From the NCBI RefSeq assembly GCF_019279795.1, contig NC_056748.1, forward strand, positions 697,357,806 to 697,421,805: DNA of 64,000 bases, in the 5' to 3' direction. Origin of the DNA: Protopterus annectens. Its lineage: Eukaryota; Chordata; Ceratodontiformes; Protopteridae. A model generated the notes under the pieces. That model did not search any database, had not been told where the DNA came from, and saw nothing but the letters and a program-made list of their open reading frames with translations. The translations under genes were made by a program, and so were the position numbers. Below are positions 32,845-44,540 of the stretch, one piece after another; position 1 is the first letter of the stretch; each line of letters opens with the position of its first letter.

Positions 32845-34760
32845 GCAAGATTCAGAGTTTGGAGCAATTTGATAGTTCTGCTGAGACAGTAGATGAGGTG
32901 TTTGAGGCAAGTACCACGGAGGAAGGTGTGTCATATTCCTTAGAAGCGGGTACCAGTGCTGGTGAGGCCAGTCCGGAGCAATTAGGATCATTTTTGGTTT
33001 TTCCTGTCTGACTTTTAGTAAGACGTTGGAGAGTAGAGGCAAAGGGGGAAATGCATAGAGTGATAGGTTTTTCCAGCTGAAGGATAGTGCATCCACTTTC
33101 CATGCTTTTTTGTGATGAGTTCTTGTGCAGAATTTGTCCAACTGATAGTTTTGGGGAGAGGCAAACTATGTCTGGGGTCCCCCATTTCTGTGTTAACATG
33201 CTGAAGATTTGTAGATCCAGTTTCCATTCGTGTGGGCCCATAAGATTTCTGCTAAGGTCGTCTGCCAGAGTAATTTGTTTTCCTGGCAGGAATTGAGCTT
33301 GAAGATGTATTTGGTAAGTCAAGGCTGTGTTCCACAAGGCTATGACTAGTCTGCAAAGGGGGTAGGAATGTGTACCCCCCTGCTTGTTTATGTACCACAT
33401 AACTGTGGTGTTGTCCCGTCCGTCTATCAGAAGTTGTCCTGGATGAAGTAAGTCCTTGAAGGCTGTCAGAGCATTCTGAACAGCTAGCATTTCTTTCTGG
33501 TTGATATGCAGATGCATTTGGTTTGGGCTCCATTCGCCCTGAATGCATCTCCCTGCCAGGAGGGCCCCCCAAGCATAGTCTGATGCGTCTGTAGTTAGGG
33601 TTTGGGTGGCAGGGGGTAGAGTGAATGACAGTCCCTTGTTTTGGTGACATGTATCTGCCCACCAAAGAAACTCCTGTTGTAGGCAGGGAATGAGAGGAAT
33701 AATTGTTTTCCAGAGTGTGACAATGTTGACTCCATAAACGTTTTAGGTACCATTGAAGTTTCCTCATATGCAGTCTCTCATATGGAATTAGTAGAATGCA
33801 GGATGCCATGAACCCTAAAGCCTGCAGAATTTGTCTTGCAGATAACTGGGTTCTTGTTGCCATTTGTTTGAAGTATGTTGTCAATTGCCTTTGTTTGTCT
33901 GGCGTGAGGTAAACCATCTGGGTAGTTGTATTTAAGCTTGCACCCAGGAATGTAATTATTTGAGAGGGTACCAGTTGTGATTTCTTTTCATTTATGGTGT
34001 ACCCTAGGCATGCTAGAAGCCTTTTTACAAACGCCAGATGTTGAAGAAAAGTGTCCTTGCCCTCTGCTTGAATGAGACAATCGTCCAGATAAGGATAACT
34101 TTGAATGTTTCTTTGTCTGCAGAATGCAATTACTGGTGCCAGGCACTTTGTAAAGACCCTGGGTGCAGTAGATAAGCCAAAGGGCAGTGCAGAGAATTGG
34201 TAATGCAAAAAACCTGCTTTGAAGCGGCGGTATCTTCTGCATGATTCCCTTATTGGGATATGCAGGTATGCCTCTTTTAAGTCTAGAGTTACTAACCAAG
34301 CATTCTTGCCTAGCATAGGCAGTAGCTGTTGTAAAGTCAGCATTTTGAATTTTGGAATGTCCAGGAACCTGTTTAGAATCGATAAGTCCAGTACTGGACG
34401 CCATGAATTGTCTTTTCTGGGTACCAGAAAAAGTCTTGAATAAAATATTTGTACTTTTTCCTTTTCTGGTACCGGTTGAATATCCCATAGGGCCATGACT
34501 TGTTTCTGGGCCTCTGCCCACTGGTTTTGTTGCAGATCCGGCCATCTGTTTGGAATTGGCAAAGTATGGAAATGAAATCTGTACCCCTGGGATACTATGT
34601 TGAATACCCACTTGTCCTGGGTAATTAACTGCCAATTTTGAGCATGAAGTGCTAGTTTTCCCCCCAAGGGGGCTGCCAAAAGATAAGTGCTTGGAGATGG
34701 TAGAGGAAAGTCATTGAGACTGCTTACTGTAGGGTTGTGCTTTGTTTCCTCCAGATTTGG
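32845..34760 (-). pseudogene. DIRS-A copy 3 pol
   Basis: Approximate ends. The frame 35027-33252 fuses the end of gag to pol through an indel in the basic tail. RT is well preserved: WRPVLDLS, LVTLDLKEAYLHIPI, FSALPFGLSTAPRVF and an intact YPYLDD box at about 34078-34096. RNase H motifs QKEMLAV and DNTTVMWY survive in a second frame. The Dam-like part shows FPPLPLLSNVL and LIAPDWPHQHW. Another indel near 32850 joins the end of pol to the YR frame. Confidence 0.88.
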
Positions 34761-36531
34761 AGGTTTAGGAACCCCATTGCTTGGACCTGTAAGAACCCTG
34801 TGATTGATATCTGGAGCCTTTTGAGCACCTGGGTTTGCCCTGAGTGGCTCTGTTGGACACAGGAAAGGACCAATGTTAGTAGGCCTGTGCCTACTGAACC
34901 TGGGTGGCTGCACTTGCAAGAAATCTTTTACAGTTTGCAAAGATTTAGCTTTGTCTTCCATTTTCTTTAAAACCTCTTCTGCCTTATTACCAAACAGAGT
35001 ATCATGCTGTAAAGGGGCATCCAACAATTAGCTGTAAAGGGGCATCCAACAATTTAGCTTTAACATGATCAGGCCGATTTTGCTTCTTGAGCCAGGTGTG
35101 CCTTCTAATCACAGATCCAGTTACGGCGACCCTACAAGAGGCCTCCAAGGAATCAAAACCACATTGCAAAGTATGCTTTCCAACGTGTTCTGCTGAATGC
35201 AATAAATCCTGTAACTCTTTATTTTCCACACAATCAGAAATCAACATCATTTTCTGTTTCAGTAAGCCCATAACATGCTGTTGATATTTAAGCATATGAA
35301 ACTGGCAGTTTAAAGCCGTGACTGCCAAGGTTGCAGATGTATAAACCTTCTTACCCCAGCTATCCAGCACCCTGGAATCTCTATCTGAAGGGGTAGGATT
35401 TTTGGCTGTAGAAGCCTTTACACCCTTGGGACCCTGAGAAATAGTCTCACGATCAGCAGCAGGATTTTTGAAAAGAAATTTGTGGGAGTCAGGAACCCTG
35501 TAATATCTGTCTGGCTTACTAGGAGCCGGGAGGCAGGGAATCAGGAGCCATGCTTGATTCCGAGAACACATCATCAACAATGTTTAATACAGGAGGTATT
35601 GCCAAAGGCCTATGCTGAGGAAGGAGGAGGAAATCCCTAAGCCTCTTTTCTGATTCAGAAAAGTCCCGACTCTCCCAGTGAAAATGTTCCCTTAAGGTAT
35701 GCAAAGTCTCTCCAAAAGAATAATCCTCAGGAGGAGATGCAGATGGGATGGATTCCTCTGCATCAGAATCCTCATAGGATGGAACAGAAAATTCCTGCTC
35801 AGAAGAAATGGAAACATGATCTGAAGATTCATAATCAGTGCCTTGCCTAGGTCTCTTAGCAGGGGGGGGGGGGGGTGGAGGGTTGGGAACCCCTGATCAA
35901 GGTAATTAAATCCTCAGCCATTTTGATCATCAGTTTTTTAGGCATAGGGGCCTGAGCATGTGGCTCATGCGTTGGTTTTTTAGACATAGGAGTTGTTTTT
36001 GACCTTGTTTTTGTTGCTGGCGTCAGTTTAATGTAAAAATGTTGAGGCCTGAAAACACCATCAGAAGCCGGTGCCTGCTCAGCGGCTCCGGACGCATCCA
36101 AAGGAGAGACATCCGCGGGTTCAATACTTTGCGAATCTCGTGGCATACCGGACTCCGAATGGGTCTCGGTAGAGGCCTGCGACTCAAAAGTAGTGGGTAT
36201 CACGGGCTGCAAAAGCGCCTCACTGAATACCGGCGACTGGCTTAGGAGAAGCTTTGTCGGTTTTGGACCTCGACGGTCTGTCTCTGTCTTTTACCTTGTG
36301 TTTTTTGTGAACTTCGGTAACCGACGACATTTCAGGATAGTTAAATCTTGAACCAAAATATTTAGAAGCAAAAATATACCGACACTTAATAGTGCATTGG
36401 TTAAATTTAGCACAAAACCGACAGCAAGGCACGTTGTGATCAGGGCCTAGGCAAGGAATACAGTACAAATGAAAATCCTTATGAGGTATTTGCTTCCCAC
36501 AAGTAATGCAATTTTTAACTTTTACTAACAT
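34700..36531 (-). pseudogene. DIRS-A copy 3 gag
   Basis: Start at 36531. The CxxC pairs appear as CITC, CIPC and CRFC. The mid-gag blocks SEKRLRDFLLLPQHRP and RYYRVPDSHKF are recognisable, and FDSLEASCRVAVTG lies near 35150. A G-tract at about 35863-35874 falls in the coding region and coincides with a frame break. A duplicated piece (AGCTGTAAAGGGGCATCC) occurs at about 35013 and 35030. Confidence 0.82.
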
Positions 36532-36669
36532 TGGTAAGGAGCAAGAAAAAGTTTCTCCAATGGGGTACTTAGCTTTAGTTTGAAGACTTCGGTTCTGAAA
36601 CTTGAATACGAAAATTTCAGGAGTCGTCCGGCCGGCACTTGCGAACTGCTTCTGCTTCGGGCACCGCGC

Positions 36670-36852
36670 GGCAAGAAACACTGATTAAAATGGCGTTGGC
36701 TGCATTTTTTATACCACTGACGACCTGACATCATGGAAGAAGAGACAGCAACCGATGCAGGACCCAAGACTTTGTTATTCAGGCCGACTGAGGGCAACCT
36801 GCCAGCAGATTACTCAAATGTAATGACTGCAACATTGAAACATGAAGAACAT
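36670..36852 (-). repeat. DIRS-A copy 3 right ITR
   Basis: This is the 5' ITR. The CRE-type site has decayed to TGACATCA in one base. A TATAAA-type box remains at about 36707-36713 on the minus strand. Confidence 0.85.
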
Positions 36853-37510
36853 CTGTCCACTTGACCATGATGACCTAGCAGAAGACTCCACCAATGGGGC
36901 TTGTAAAATTGTTTGGATGACAAAGAACCCACCTGCCAGATCTGAGCCGGAGAAACTCAAAACCACAGCGGGGAAGTAGAAGACTGGCAACATCTCCGGT
37001 GGTGTAGTTAGGGAGAAGGGGGAAGCTACCTCTACCAGACAGAGGCCCTTTGACCAAAAAAGGGCTCAGTACACTGAGGACCAGACACTGAGCATTGCTC
37101 ATAGTCGGCACTGAAGGTGATTGGATATGAGGAATCAGAGTCAATGCAGGAGCCAAAGCCACTAGGGAAACCAAATGTCTTGGGACCTTTGAGTCCAGTG
37201 AGCCGGATGAGGGTGGATCTGTGGAGACAGAAGAGGACCTATGATGACCCCCTCTCAAGGTTGTGGAATTCTTGGGAGGGCACTGAGGTTTGTCTGAGTC
37301 ATCCTTCAGCACAGAAGGATAACCTTTAGGAAGGAGACCCTTAAGGACTAACTTAGCCCTCTTCTCATTAACTGCCCTGGTTCCAAACCCCTTACAGATA
37401 AAGCAGGGGGAATCAAGGTGGGTAACCATCAAACAATAGATACACTTGTGTACATCTTGACAGAGCAGCTTGTGCCCACAATCAAAACATTTTTTGAATC
37501 TCTTATCCAT
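36853..37510 (-). pseudogene. DIRS family E gag, N-terminal part
   Basis: Open from ATG 37510. The N-terminus has CFDCGHK, CIYC and CFIC, three CxxC pairs spaced like those of DIRS-A gag (CISC, CIPC, CRFC), followed by Ser/Pro-rich sequence. Overall sequence identity to DIRS-A is low, so it is a separate family. Its 3' half lies across DIRS-A copy 3 at 31063. Confidence 0.65.
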
Positions 37511-38119
37511 GACCGAGTTACAGAAATACTACATCGAACAGAAGAGAAACGCTATACTAAACACACACAGACAATCACACTATGAACAACGATAAAATTC
37601 AGGAAATACCCACTGCTAAATATATATAGACTAAGGAAAAACAATTCTACACCTAACCTAGCCAATCTACCCAACTTATAAAATATTCTTTTTAGACAGA
37701 GTACAGAGAAAGCCTACACAAAAAGCAAAAAAGAAAAAGATTTGTAGAGCCATGGATCGATCTGCAGACAAGAATGGCAGCACACTTGATCTGAAGTGTC
37801 TGTCGGGGATACAGGAGGAAGAATGGCCAGAGTTGGATTCCAAAATCCATAGGCTGAAGTCAGATGGAGAGGACAACATCAGAATTCAAAATACTGAAAA
37901 AGTATGGGTGATCCCCCCAACCCGCACCTCCCACTCCACCTAATAATTATACATGCCGATTCTGGGGAAAGTGGCAAATTACCATTTTCAATATTCTGAG
38001 TTTCAACACTTTGAGCTTTTCAGTGTTGTGGGTTTTTGAACAAATTAATGTATTCCAATAATGAGGACATATGAATTATCACAGATAAGAATTAAGTTGG
38101 GAGTCTCCTTCACTGACAA
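37511..38119. other. probable DIRS-E 5' leader and unassigned DNA
   Basis: The stretch to about 37880 may hold the 5' ITR of family E. It ends in GGACAACATC, similar to the GAACAT ends of the other families. This is weak. No coding sequence is recognised. Confidence 0.3.
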
Positions 38120-38204
38120 GCTGTGTTATAACAAGCTTCAGGCAAGGATGTCCTCTTCCTTTCTCAGTTATTTGCTAAATATTTCATGCCATTAGTAAGG
38201 AAAA
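38120..38204 (+). pseudogene. L1 ORF2 RT fragment, 5' piece
   Basis: Plus-strand translation near 38140-38190 reads FRQGCPL and LFAKYFMPLVRK, the TRQGCPLSP block of L1 reverse transcriptases. It stops at the DIRS-A copy 4 border and continues at 43692. Confidence 0.55.
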
Positions 38205-38418
38205 AGTACAGTTTTGTACCTACCATAAATGTAGATGTTCGAGTGTATACACTGCTGCAGTCATTACACTTGGGTTATCCTGAGGTCAGGCGGTCCCTCA
38301 GTCGGCCTGAGTTCCAAAGCCTTGGTCCGGCGTCGATTGCTGTCGCTTCTTCCCTGACGTCAGTGCACCAGGGGTATATAAGATGCAGCCGATGCCATTT
38401 TCTTCAGTTTTTCTTGCC
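38205..38418. repeat. DIRS-A copy 4 left ITR
   Basis: Inverted counterpart of 43508-43691, with the outer extension. TGACGTCA at 38355-38362 is followed by TATATAAG at about 38375. Confidence 0.9.
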
Positions 38419-38588
38419 CCAGATGTCAGGTGCCCCAAAAAGGTAGTCAATGTAAATTGCTAATAAAACATACATAAGAAAACCAATCAAAAACTTTCAG
38501 TTACCAGCAAATACTCCCCATAGGTAGCAAAGGGTAGAAGGCCTAGGTAAGTACTAGCAAGGAAGAGGGGAAGGAGGGAGGGTAACCT

Positions 38589-38693
38589 AGACTGCAGCAG
38601 TGTATACACTCGAACATCTACATTTATGGTAGATACATACAAAACTGTACTATGTTCATCGTGTTACAATGCTGCAGTCATTACACTTGGGTA
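38589..38693. repeat. DIRS-A copy 4 internal complementary region
   Basis: CTGTACT/ATGTTC joint at 38651/38652. A few extra bases (near 38632-38640) distinguish it from its own left ITR. Confidence 0.9.
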
Positions 38694-38724
38694 GAATCCC
38701 AAAGCTGAGGTAGGGTGGTTGGTT

Positions 38725-39699
38725 CTATAAGGCATTAGGGGTGGCTATAAGGCCCTGCAGCACTGCAGTGGCAAAGCCAGCTCTGGATTTAGAATAAATA
38801 GGCAGATGGTAATGCTTGGTGAAGGTATGTACAGAACTTCAAGTTGCTGTTTCCAAAATGTCCTTGGTAGGTACTCCTCTGAGGTAGGCAGTTGAAGTGG
38901 CTGTTGCCCTGGTGGAATGTGATCTAATGCTGTTGGGTACAGCTTTCCCATGGTGTGTATAGCAGAAATGTATACAGTGTCCTATCCATTTAGAAATTGT
39001 CTGTTTTGAAATGGCTTTTCCCTGTGCTCCTGCAGCATATGATACAAACAATTGCTCAGTTTTCCTGAAAGCTTTTGTTTTGTCCAAGTAGACGTGTAAC
39101 TGCCTGTGTATGTCCAAGGAATGCAGAAGTCTCTCCCCTTTATTCTGTGGATTTGGATAAAAAGTTGGCAAGTGAATAGTTTGGTTTAGAGCCACACTTG
39201 ATACCACCTTTGGCATAAAAGTAGGGTTTGTTCTTAAAGACACCCTGTCTTGGTGGAAAATGATGAAAGTTTCCACTGCCATTAGTGCCTGTAATTCTGA
39301 AACTCTTCGTGCTGAGGTTATTGCCAGGAGCAGAGCAGTTTTCCAAGAGACATATTTTAAGTCTGCTGAATTAGCTGGCTCAAAAGGAGGTAAAGTTAAT
39401 TTTTCCAAGACGAAGTTGAGGTCCCAAGTTGGGAGTTGGTGCTCTATGGGGCAGTCTTATGTTTTTAGCCCCTCTAAGGTACTGTTTTAGAGGCCTTTGT
39501 CCAGCATCTCAGTTAAGTATTGTAGTATCTGAGGAATATTTGGGACAAGAGGGTCAAGGCTGTGAGCCTGGTTCCAGGCACAGAATCTCTTCCATTTATC
39601 CGAATAGGCTTTCCTGGTGCTAGGCCTTCTGGCCTCCAGAATCACATCCATAACAGCTTTGGAGAGAGGCATTGCTTGTTTGACTAAGGAATCTTCCAT
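38725..39699 (-). pseudogene. DIRS-A copy 4 tyrosine recombinase, deleted
   Basis: ATG at 39699. RRPSTRKAY is intact. After LTEMLDKGL a deletion of roughly 84 bp, not a multiple of three, removes the SSIKIHASAIS to FSHPLLK segment and gives a stop at 39487. SARRVSELQAL (CGA codon) and HSTRATATS are intact in 39408-38839. A TGG to TGA change stops translation just upstream of the catalytic Tyr in FTKHYH. The family stop is at 38725. Confidence 0.87.
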
Positions 39700-41648
39700 G
39701 CAGCTAGATTTAAAGTCTTGAGCTGGCTGTGAAGTATCTGATTGTTTTGCTGAGTCAGAAGATGTGGGATTTGAGGCAAAATATATGGTGGACCTTGTGC
39801 TAAGTTCTTTAAGATTGGGTACCAGTGCTGGCGTGGCCAGTCTGGGGCAATCAGGATCATCTTTGGCTTATCTTGTCTGGCTTTTAGGAATACCTTTGAA
39901 AGGAGAGGTAGTGGTGGGAAAGCATATACTTGTAGGTTTTTCAAGCTGAATGAGAGGGCATCCACTTTCCATGCTTGTGGGTGGTAAGTCCTTGTGCAGA
40001 ATTTCTGTAGCTGGCAATTCATTGTGGATGCAAACAGATCTATGTCCGGGCTCCACCATTTTTGTGTTATCATTCTGAATATTTGTGGATGTAATTTCCA
40101 CTCGTGCGGATCCATGATGTTTCTGCTTAAGTCGTCTGCCACTGTGTTTTTCTCTCCTGGCAGGAATTGTGCTTGCAGATGAACTTGATAGGTTAGAGCT
40201 ATGTTCCACAAGGTCATGGCTTGTCTGCAGAGGGGATATGAATGAGTGTCCCCTTGCTTATGTACCACATAACTGTGGTGTTGTCTGTCTTTAGTAGTAT
40301 TTGTCCTGGATGCAGAAGGTCCTTGAAAGCTGTAAGGGCATTTTGTACAGCTAGCATCTCTTTTTGATTGATGTGAAGATGCCTTTGTTCTGCGGGCCAC
40401 TTGCCCTGAATACATTTTCCTGCCATGTGTGCTCCCCCAGGCACAATCTGAAGCATCTGTTGTCAGTGTTTGCCTGGCTGTGGTTTGAGTGAAAGGCTGT
40501 CCCTTGTTGAGGTGACAGGCTTGAGCCCACCATCGAAACTCCTGTTGAAGGCAACGAATAAGTGGTATTACTGTTTCCAAACTGAGACAGTGTTGAGACC
40601 AGACACTCTTTAGGTACCATTGTAGTTTCCTCATATGCAGTCTGGCATATGGAATTAGTAGTATGCAAGATGCCATGTACCCCAAGGCCTGCAGACTTTT
40701 TCTTGCAGGGAGATGGGTTTTTGTTGCCATCAATTGGAAATATTGAGTCAGTTGTCCTTGCTTGTCTGGCGTGAGATAAGCCATCTGGGCCGTTGTATTT
40801 AAGCTGGCACCCAGGAATATTATCTCTTGTGAGGGCACTAGCTTTGACTTCTTTTCGTTTACTGTGTACCCTAGGCAAATTAGCAATCTTTTTACAAATG
40901 CCAGATGCTTTAGAAGAATGTCTTTGCTCTCTGCTTGAATAAGGCAGTCGTCCAAGTATGGGTAAATTTGAATTCCTTTTTGTCTGCAAAATGCAATTAC
41001 TGGTGCCAGGCATTTTGTAAAGACCCTGGGCGCAGTAGATAAGCCAAAGGGCAGTGCAGAGAATTGTTAATGCATTGAACCAGCTAATAATCTGAGATAT
41101 CTTCTGCAATTTTGTCTGATAGGGACATGCAGGTATGCCTCCTTGAGGTCCAAAGTTACGAGCCAAGCTTTCTTGCCCAGCATAGGAAGAAGCTGCTGTA
41201 GTGTCAACATTTTGAATTTTGGAACATCCAGGTAAGTATTTAGAGAAGAAAGATCCAGAATGGGCCTCCAGACTTTGTCCTTTCTGGGAACCAGAAAGAG
41301 TTTTGAGTAAAATCCCTGTCTTTGCTCCTGTGTTGGTACCTTTTGAATAGCTCTCATGTCCATGAGTGCTGTAATTTGTCCTTGAGCCTCTGCCCATTGA
41401 TTTGGTGGCAGATTTGGCATTCCTTTTAACCTCGGCAGAGTGTGAAAGTGGAACCTATAACCTTGAGATACAATACTGAGAACCCATTTGTCTTTGGTGA
41501 TCAAATGCCAATTGTGACAGAAAAGTGCCAGTTTTCCCTCCAAGGGGGCTGCCAAGAGAGAAGCGATTGGCAGCTGTAGTGGGAAGACATTGGGGCTGTT
41601 TTTTATAAGGTTGAGGCCTGTCTTCCCCTTCTTTCTGGGTTGAAGCAC
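39684..41648 (-). pseudogene. DIRS-A copy 4 pol
   Basis: ATG at 41648, overlapping the end of gag in another frame. RT is open to GSMH, then TAA at about 41066 replaces the Tyr codon of the MHYQFSALPF block. The catalytic box YPYLDD is intact (about 40945-40962). RNase H has TDASDCAWG, QKEMLAV and KTDNTTV. The 4-nt deletion seen in copy 1 recurs at about 40252-40262. The Dam-like part DIDLFAS, AFPPLPLL, LIAPDWPRQHW runs open to 39684. Confidence 0.9.
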
Positions 41649-43373
41649 CCCATTGTTGAGGCCTGTAAGAACCTTGTGGTTGACCTCTGCCTCTTGGACG
41701 TCTGTATCTGCCCCTTTGAGGTCTGTCTGAAACTGGGAAGGACCAATTTTTTGTTGGCCAATTTCTGCTAAATCGAGGAGGCTGAACCTGTAAGAAATTC
41801 TTCACCCTTTGCATAGATTTTGCCTTATCCTCCATTTTCTTTAATACCTCTTCTGCCTTAACTCCAAATAAAACATCCTGCTGCAAAGGTGCATCCAATA
41901 GTTTTGCTTTAACATGATCTGGTAAAGTCTGCTCTTTTAACCAAGCATGTCTTCTAATGACAGACCCTGTAACTGCTGCTCTACAGGAGGCCTCTAATGA
42001 ATCAAAACCACATTGCAAAGTATGTTTTCCCACTTGTTCAGCTGCATGCAATAAATCCTGCATTTCCTTATAGTTAGGAAGATCTGAATTTGGAAGCATT
42101 TTTTGTTTCAACTGAGACATCAAAAATTGCTGATATTTAAGCATGTGAAACTGGCAATTTAAGGCCCTCATTGCTAAAGTTGCAGATGTATATACTTTCT
42201 TCCCCCATCTGTCTAATGCTCTGGAATCTCTATCAGAGGATACTGGATTTTTTGCTGTAGAGGCCTTTACCCCTTTGGGACCCTGGGAAATAGTTTCAGG
42301 GTCAGCAACAGGGCTTTTATAAAGGAATTTGTGAGAGTCAGGGAGTCTGTAATATCTGTCAGGCTTAACTGGAGCAGGAGGTAAAGAATCAGGATTTAAA
42401 CTGGATTCAGAATACACATCATCCACAATATCTAACACTGGCGGAATAGCAAGGAGTCTGTGTTGAGGTAATAAAAGAAAATCTCTGAGCCTTTTCTTGG
42501 ATTCTGAGTAATCCTGGCCCTCCCAATGGAAACGCTCCCTCATGGTATGCAAGGTTTCCCCAAAGGAGTAGTCCTCTGGTGGGGAAGCTGAAGGAACAGA
42601 TTCCTCAGCATCAGAATCCTCATAAGGGGGTAAAGAGTATCCTTGGTCTGAGGATGAATCTGATGATATGGACACCTGGTCGGATGAGTCATAGTCTGCA
42701 TCCTGTCTAGGCCTTTTATCAGGAGGAGGGTGGGACCGCTTGATCAGAGTAATTAAGTCTTCGGCCATTTTGAGCATCTGTTTCTTAGGCATGGAGGCCT
42801 GTCCTGGTGAATGTTGAAGTTGTTTGTTTTTAAAGGGGTTTTAGACTTAGCAGAATATTTAATGGTTAACTGAGTAGGTCTGAAAACGCCCTCTGAAGCT
42901 GCGGGTTGTTCAGCTGCTCCGGATCCCTCTGAATGGTTAGTCTCGGTAGGCTGTAAATCTGGTGTATCCGAAGGCCCAGCCATCTCCACGTGGGAGTCAG
43001 AGGCGGCCTGTGGTTCCAAAGAAGCAGTCGTCAGGGGCTGCGAAGGCGCCTCGCTGAAAACCAGAGAGCCGGCGATTGGCCTAGAAGAGGCTTCGTCGTC
43101 AGTTTTGGGCCTCGGATGCCTGTCCTTGTCTTTGCGCTTTTTGTGAATCCTGGTCGTCGGTTGTTCCGATGGCATGGTGTAATTGAATTTTCTGCCAAAA
43201 TAATGTCGGGCAAAATCAAACAGACGTTTAATAGTGCGCTTGTTAAACCTAGCACAAAACCGACAACCTGTGACGCCGTGGTCTGGGCCTAGGCATGGGA
43301 TACAATAAGAATGGAAATCCTTATGAGGTATTTGCTTCCCACAAGAAATACAATTATTAACTTTTACTGACAT
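41455..43373 (-). pseudogene. DIRS-A copy 4 gag, one frameshift
   Basis: ATG 43373, with CISC, CIPC and CRFC pairs followed by RFNKRTIKR. One shift near 42830 separates 43373-42753 from 42792-41455. The second frame includes MAEDLITLIK, the serine/acidic stretch, YSFGETLHTM, PDRYYRLPDSHKF, FDSLEASCRAAVTG, KLLDAPLQ and the basic RGRYRRPRGRG tail. The usual stop after KKQPQ is lost, so the frame runs on to 41455. This is the best template for the family's gag layout, about 600 residues. Confidence 0.9.
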
Positions 43374-43507
43374 CGGTCTGAGGCAAGAAAAAGTTTCCCC
43401 AATGGGGTACTTAGCTTTGTAGAAGACTTTGGTTCTGGATTCGGAATGAAAATCTCAGGAGTCGGCCGACCGGCACTTGCGAACTGCTTTTGCTTCGGGC
43501 ACCGCAT

Positions 43508-43691
43508 GGCAAGAAAGACTGAAGAAAATGGCGTCGGCTGCATCTTATATACCCCTGGAGCACTGACATCAGGGAAGAAGCAACAGCAACCGACGCTGGA
43601 CCAAGACTTTGGAACTCAGGCCAACTGAGGGACCGCCTGATGGCAGGATAACCCAAGTGTAATTACTGCAGCAGTGTAACATGATGAACAT
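43508..43691 (-). repeat. DIRS-A copy 4 right ITR
   Basis: This is the 5' ITR. The CRE-type site has decayed to TGACATCA. The GTATATAAG box is retained at about 43543-43551 on the minus strand. Confidence 0.85.
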
Positions 43692-44183
43692 CAAGGAATT
43701 CATAAATTCAAGGATATAACTGGTGCAGGAATTAAGAAAATTTAAGTTTATTTGCAGATGATATTTTGTACTTGACAAGCCCAAAAAAGGGCATCTTGGT
43801 TTTGTGGCACATTTTGAGACAGTTTCAAGTACTTTTGAGATATAAAATAAACATGGACAAACCAAAGCTAATAAAGGTAAACCATGGATACATAAATGAA
43901 CTGGTTCAGCAATACCTACACGTATGGGGACATAAGATGAAGTAGTTGGATGTACGGATTAAAAATTCTATTATGGCACCCAAGGATATTTAGGATGAGA
44001 CTAAGATAAAAAATTAAGAAAACCAGAAGCTATCAATTGATAAGGATAGTAAGATAAAAGCAGTGAAAATGTTTAGTCCATTTAGCCTTGTATACAGATC
44101 AGGAATATTTTATTAACCACAGAATAAGTTGTGGATGGTAGTTACTAAACAGCTGAAGAAATTCATTTGAGAGGGGAAGAAAA
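43692..44183 (+). pseudogene. L1 ORF2 RT fragment, 3' piece
   Basis: Frames give LSLFADDILYLTSPKK, the L1 catalytic YADD-type block, then YKINMDKPK, later LDVRIKN and KLWMVVTKQLKKFI followed by EGKKK. This is the order of L1 RT domain C-terminal blocks. It is cut at 44183 by the DIRS D element. Confidence 0.7.
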
Positions 44184-44464
44184 AGTTGTGTAAAATCTTA
44201 TCCTAACAGTAGATGTCCTTCTCTTCACTGTTGCAGTACTCCTGAGGTATCTCCCGCAAGGGCAGCCCAACTTCCAGTCAGTACACCAAAGAATTTAGAA
44301 CTTACAGAACTGAAAAGCCCCAGGAGAAACACAATGTCCTTAGGGACCAGGAAGAACATGTGGTTTCAGAAAGAGAAAAAGAAAAGAAAGAAAGCAACAG
44401 AACTAGGGTAGAGCAAAAAGGGGGAGGACAAAGGGAGTGAATACTGCAAGACGGAAGATAAGGA

Positions 44465-44540
44465 CCATCAACTGTTTTGGTAAATTTTACAAAACTGTAC
44501 TATGTCCTTCCATATCACTTTTGCAGTATTCCTGATAGAT
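44465..44540. repeat. DIRS D internal complementary region
   Basis: Contains ACAAAACTGTACT directly followed by ATGTCCTTCC (joint at 44501/44502). The first part complements the left end at 44184 (AGTTGTGTAAAATC and AACAGTAGATGTCC). The architecture is the same as in DIRS-A, with different bases. Confidence 0.75.

Larger units (their letters stand above)
31064..36852 (-). mobile_element. DIRS-A copy 3, full-length, hosting a SINE
   Basis: A 5.8-kb element with ends AGTACAG and GAACAT. Its ITRs read CTGTTGCAG and TTGTGTACAC, the second subfamily shared with copies 5 and 6. It is inserted in the gag of DIRS family E. A dimeric SINE (31970-32185) interrupts its YR. Gag, pol and YR are all broken, but the Arg I motif of YR is intact. 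Confidence 0.95.
38205..43691 (-). mobile_element. DIRS-A copy 4, full-length
   Basis: A 5.49-kb element with standard ends, inserted into a plus-strand L1 ORF2. It has the best preserved gag in the window (one frameshift). It shares with copy 1 the same 4-nt deletion in pol. YR has an internal deletion of about 84 bp and a Trp-to-stop change. Confidence 0.95.

Noticed and set aside
34219..34443. Plus-strand ORFs antisense to RT, present in several DIRS copies (also 13155-13388, 60176-60400)
   Set aside because: They mirror conserved RT codons on the opposite strand and have no start context or domain of their own.
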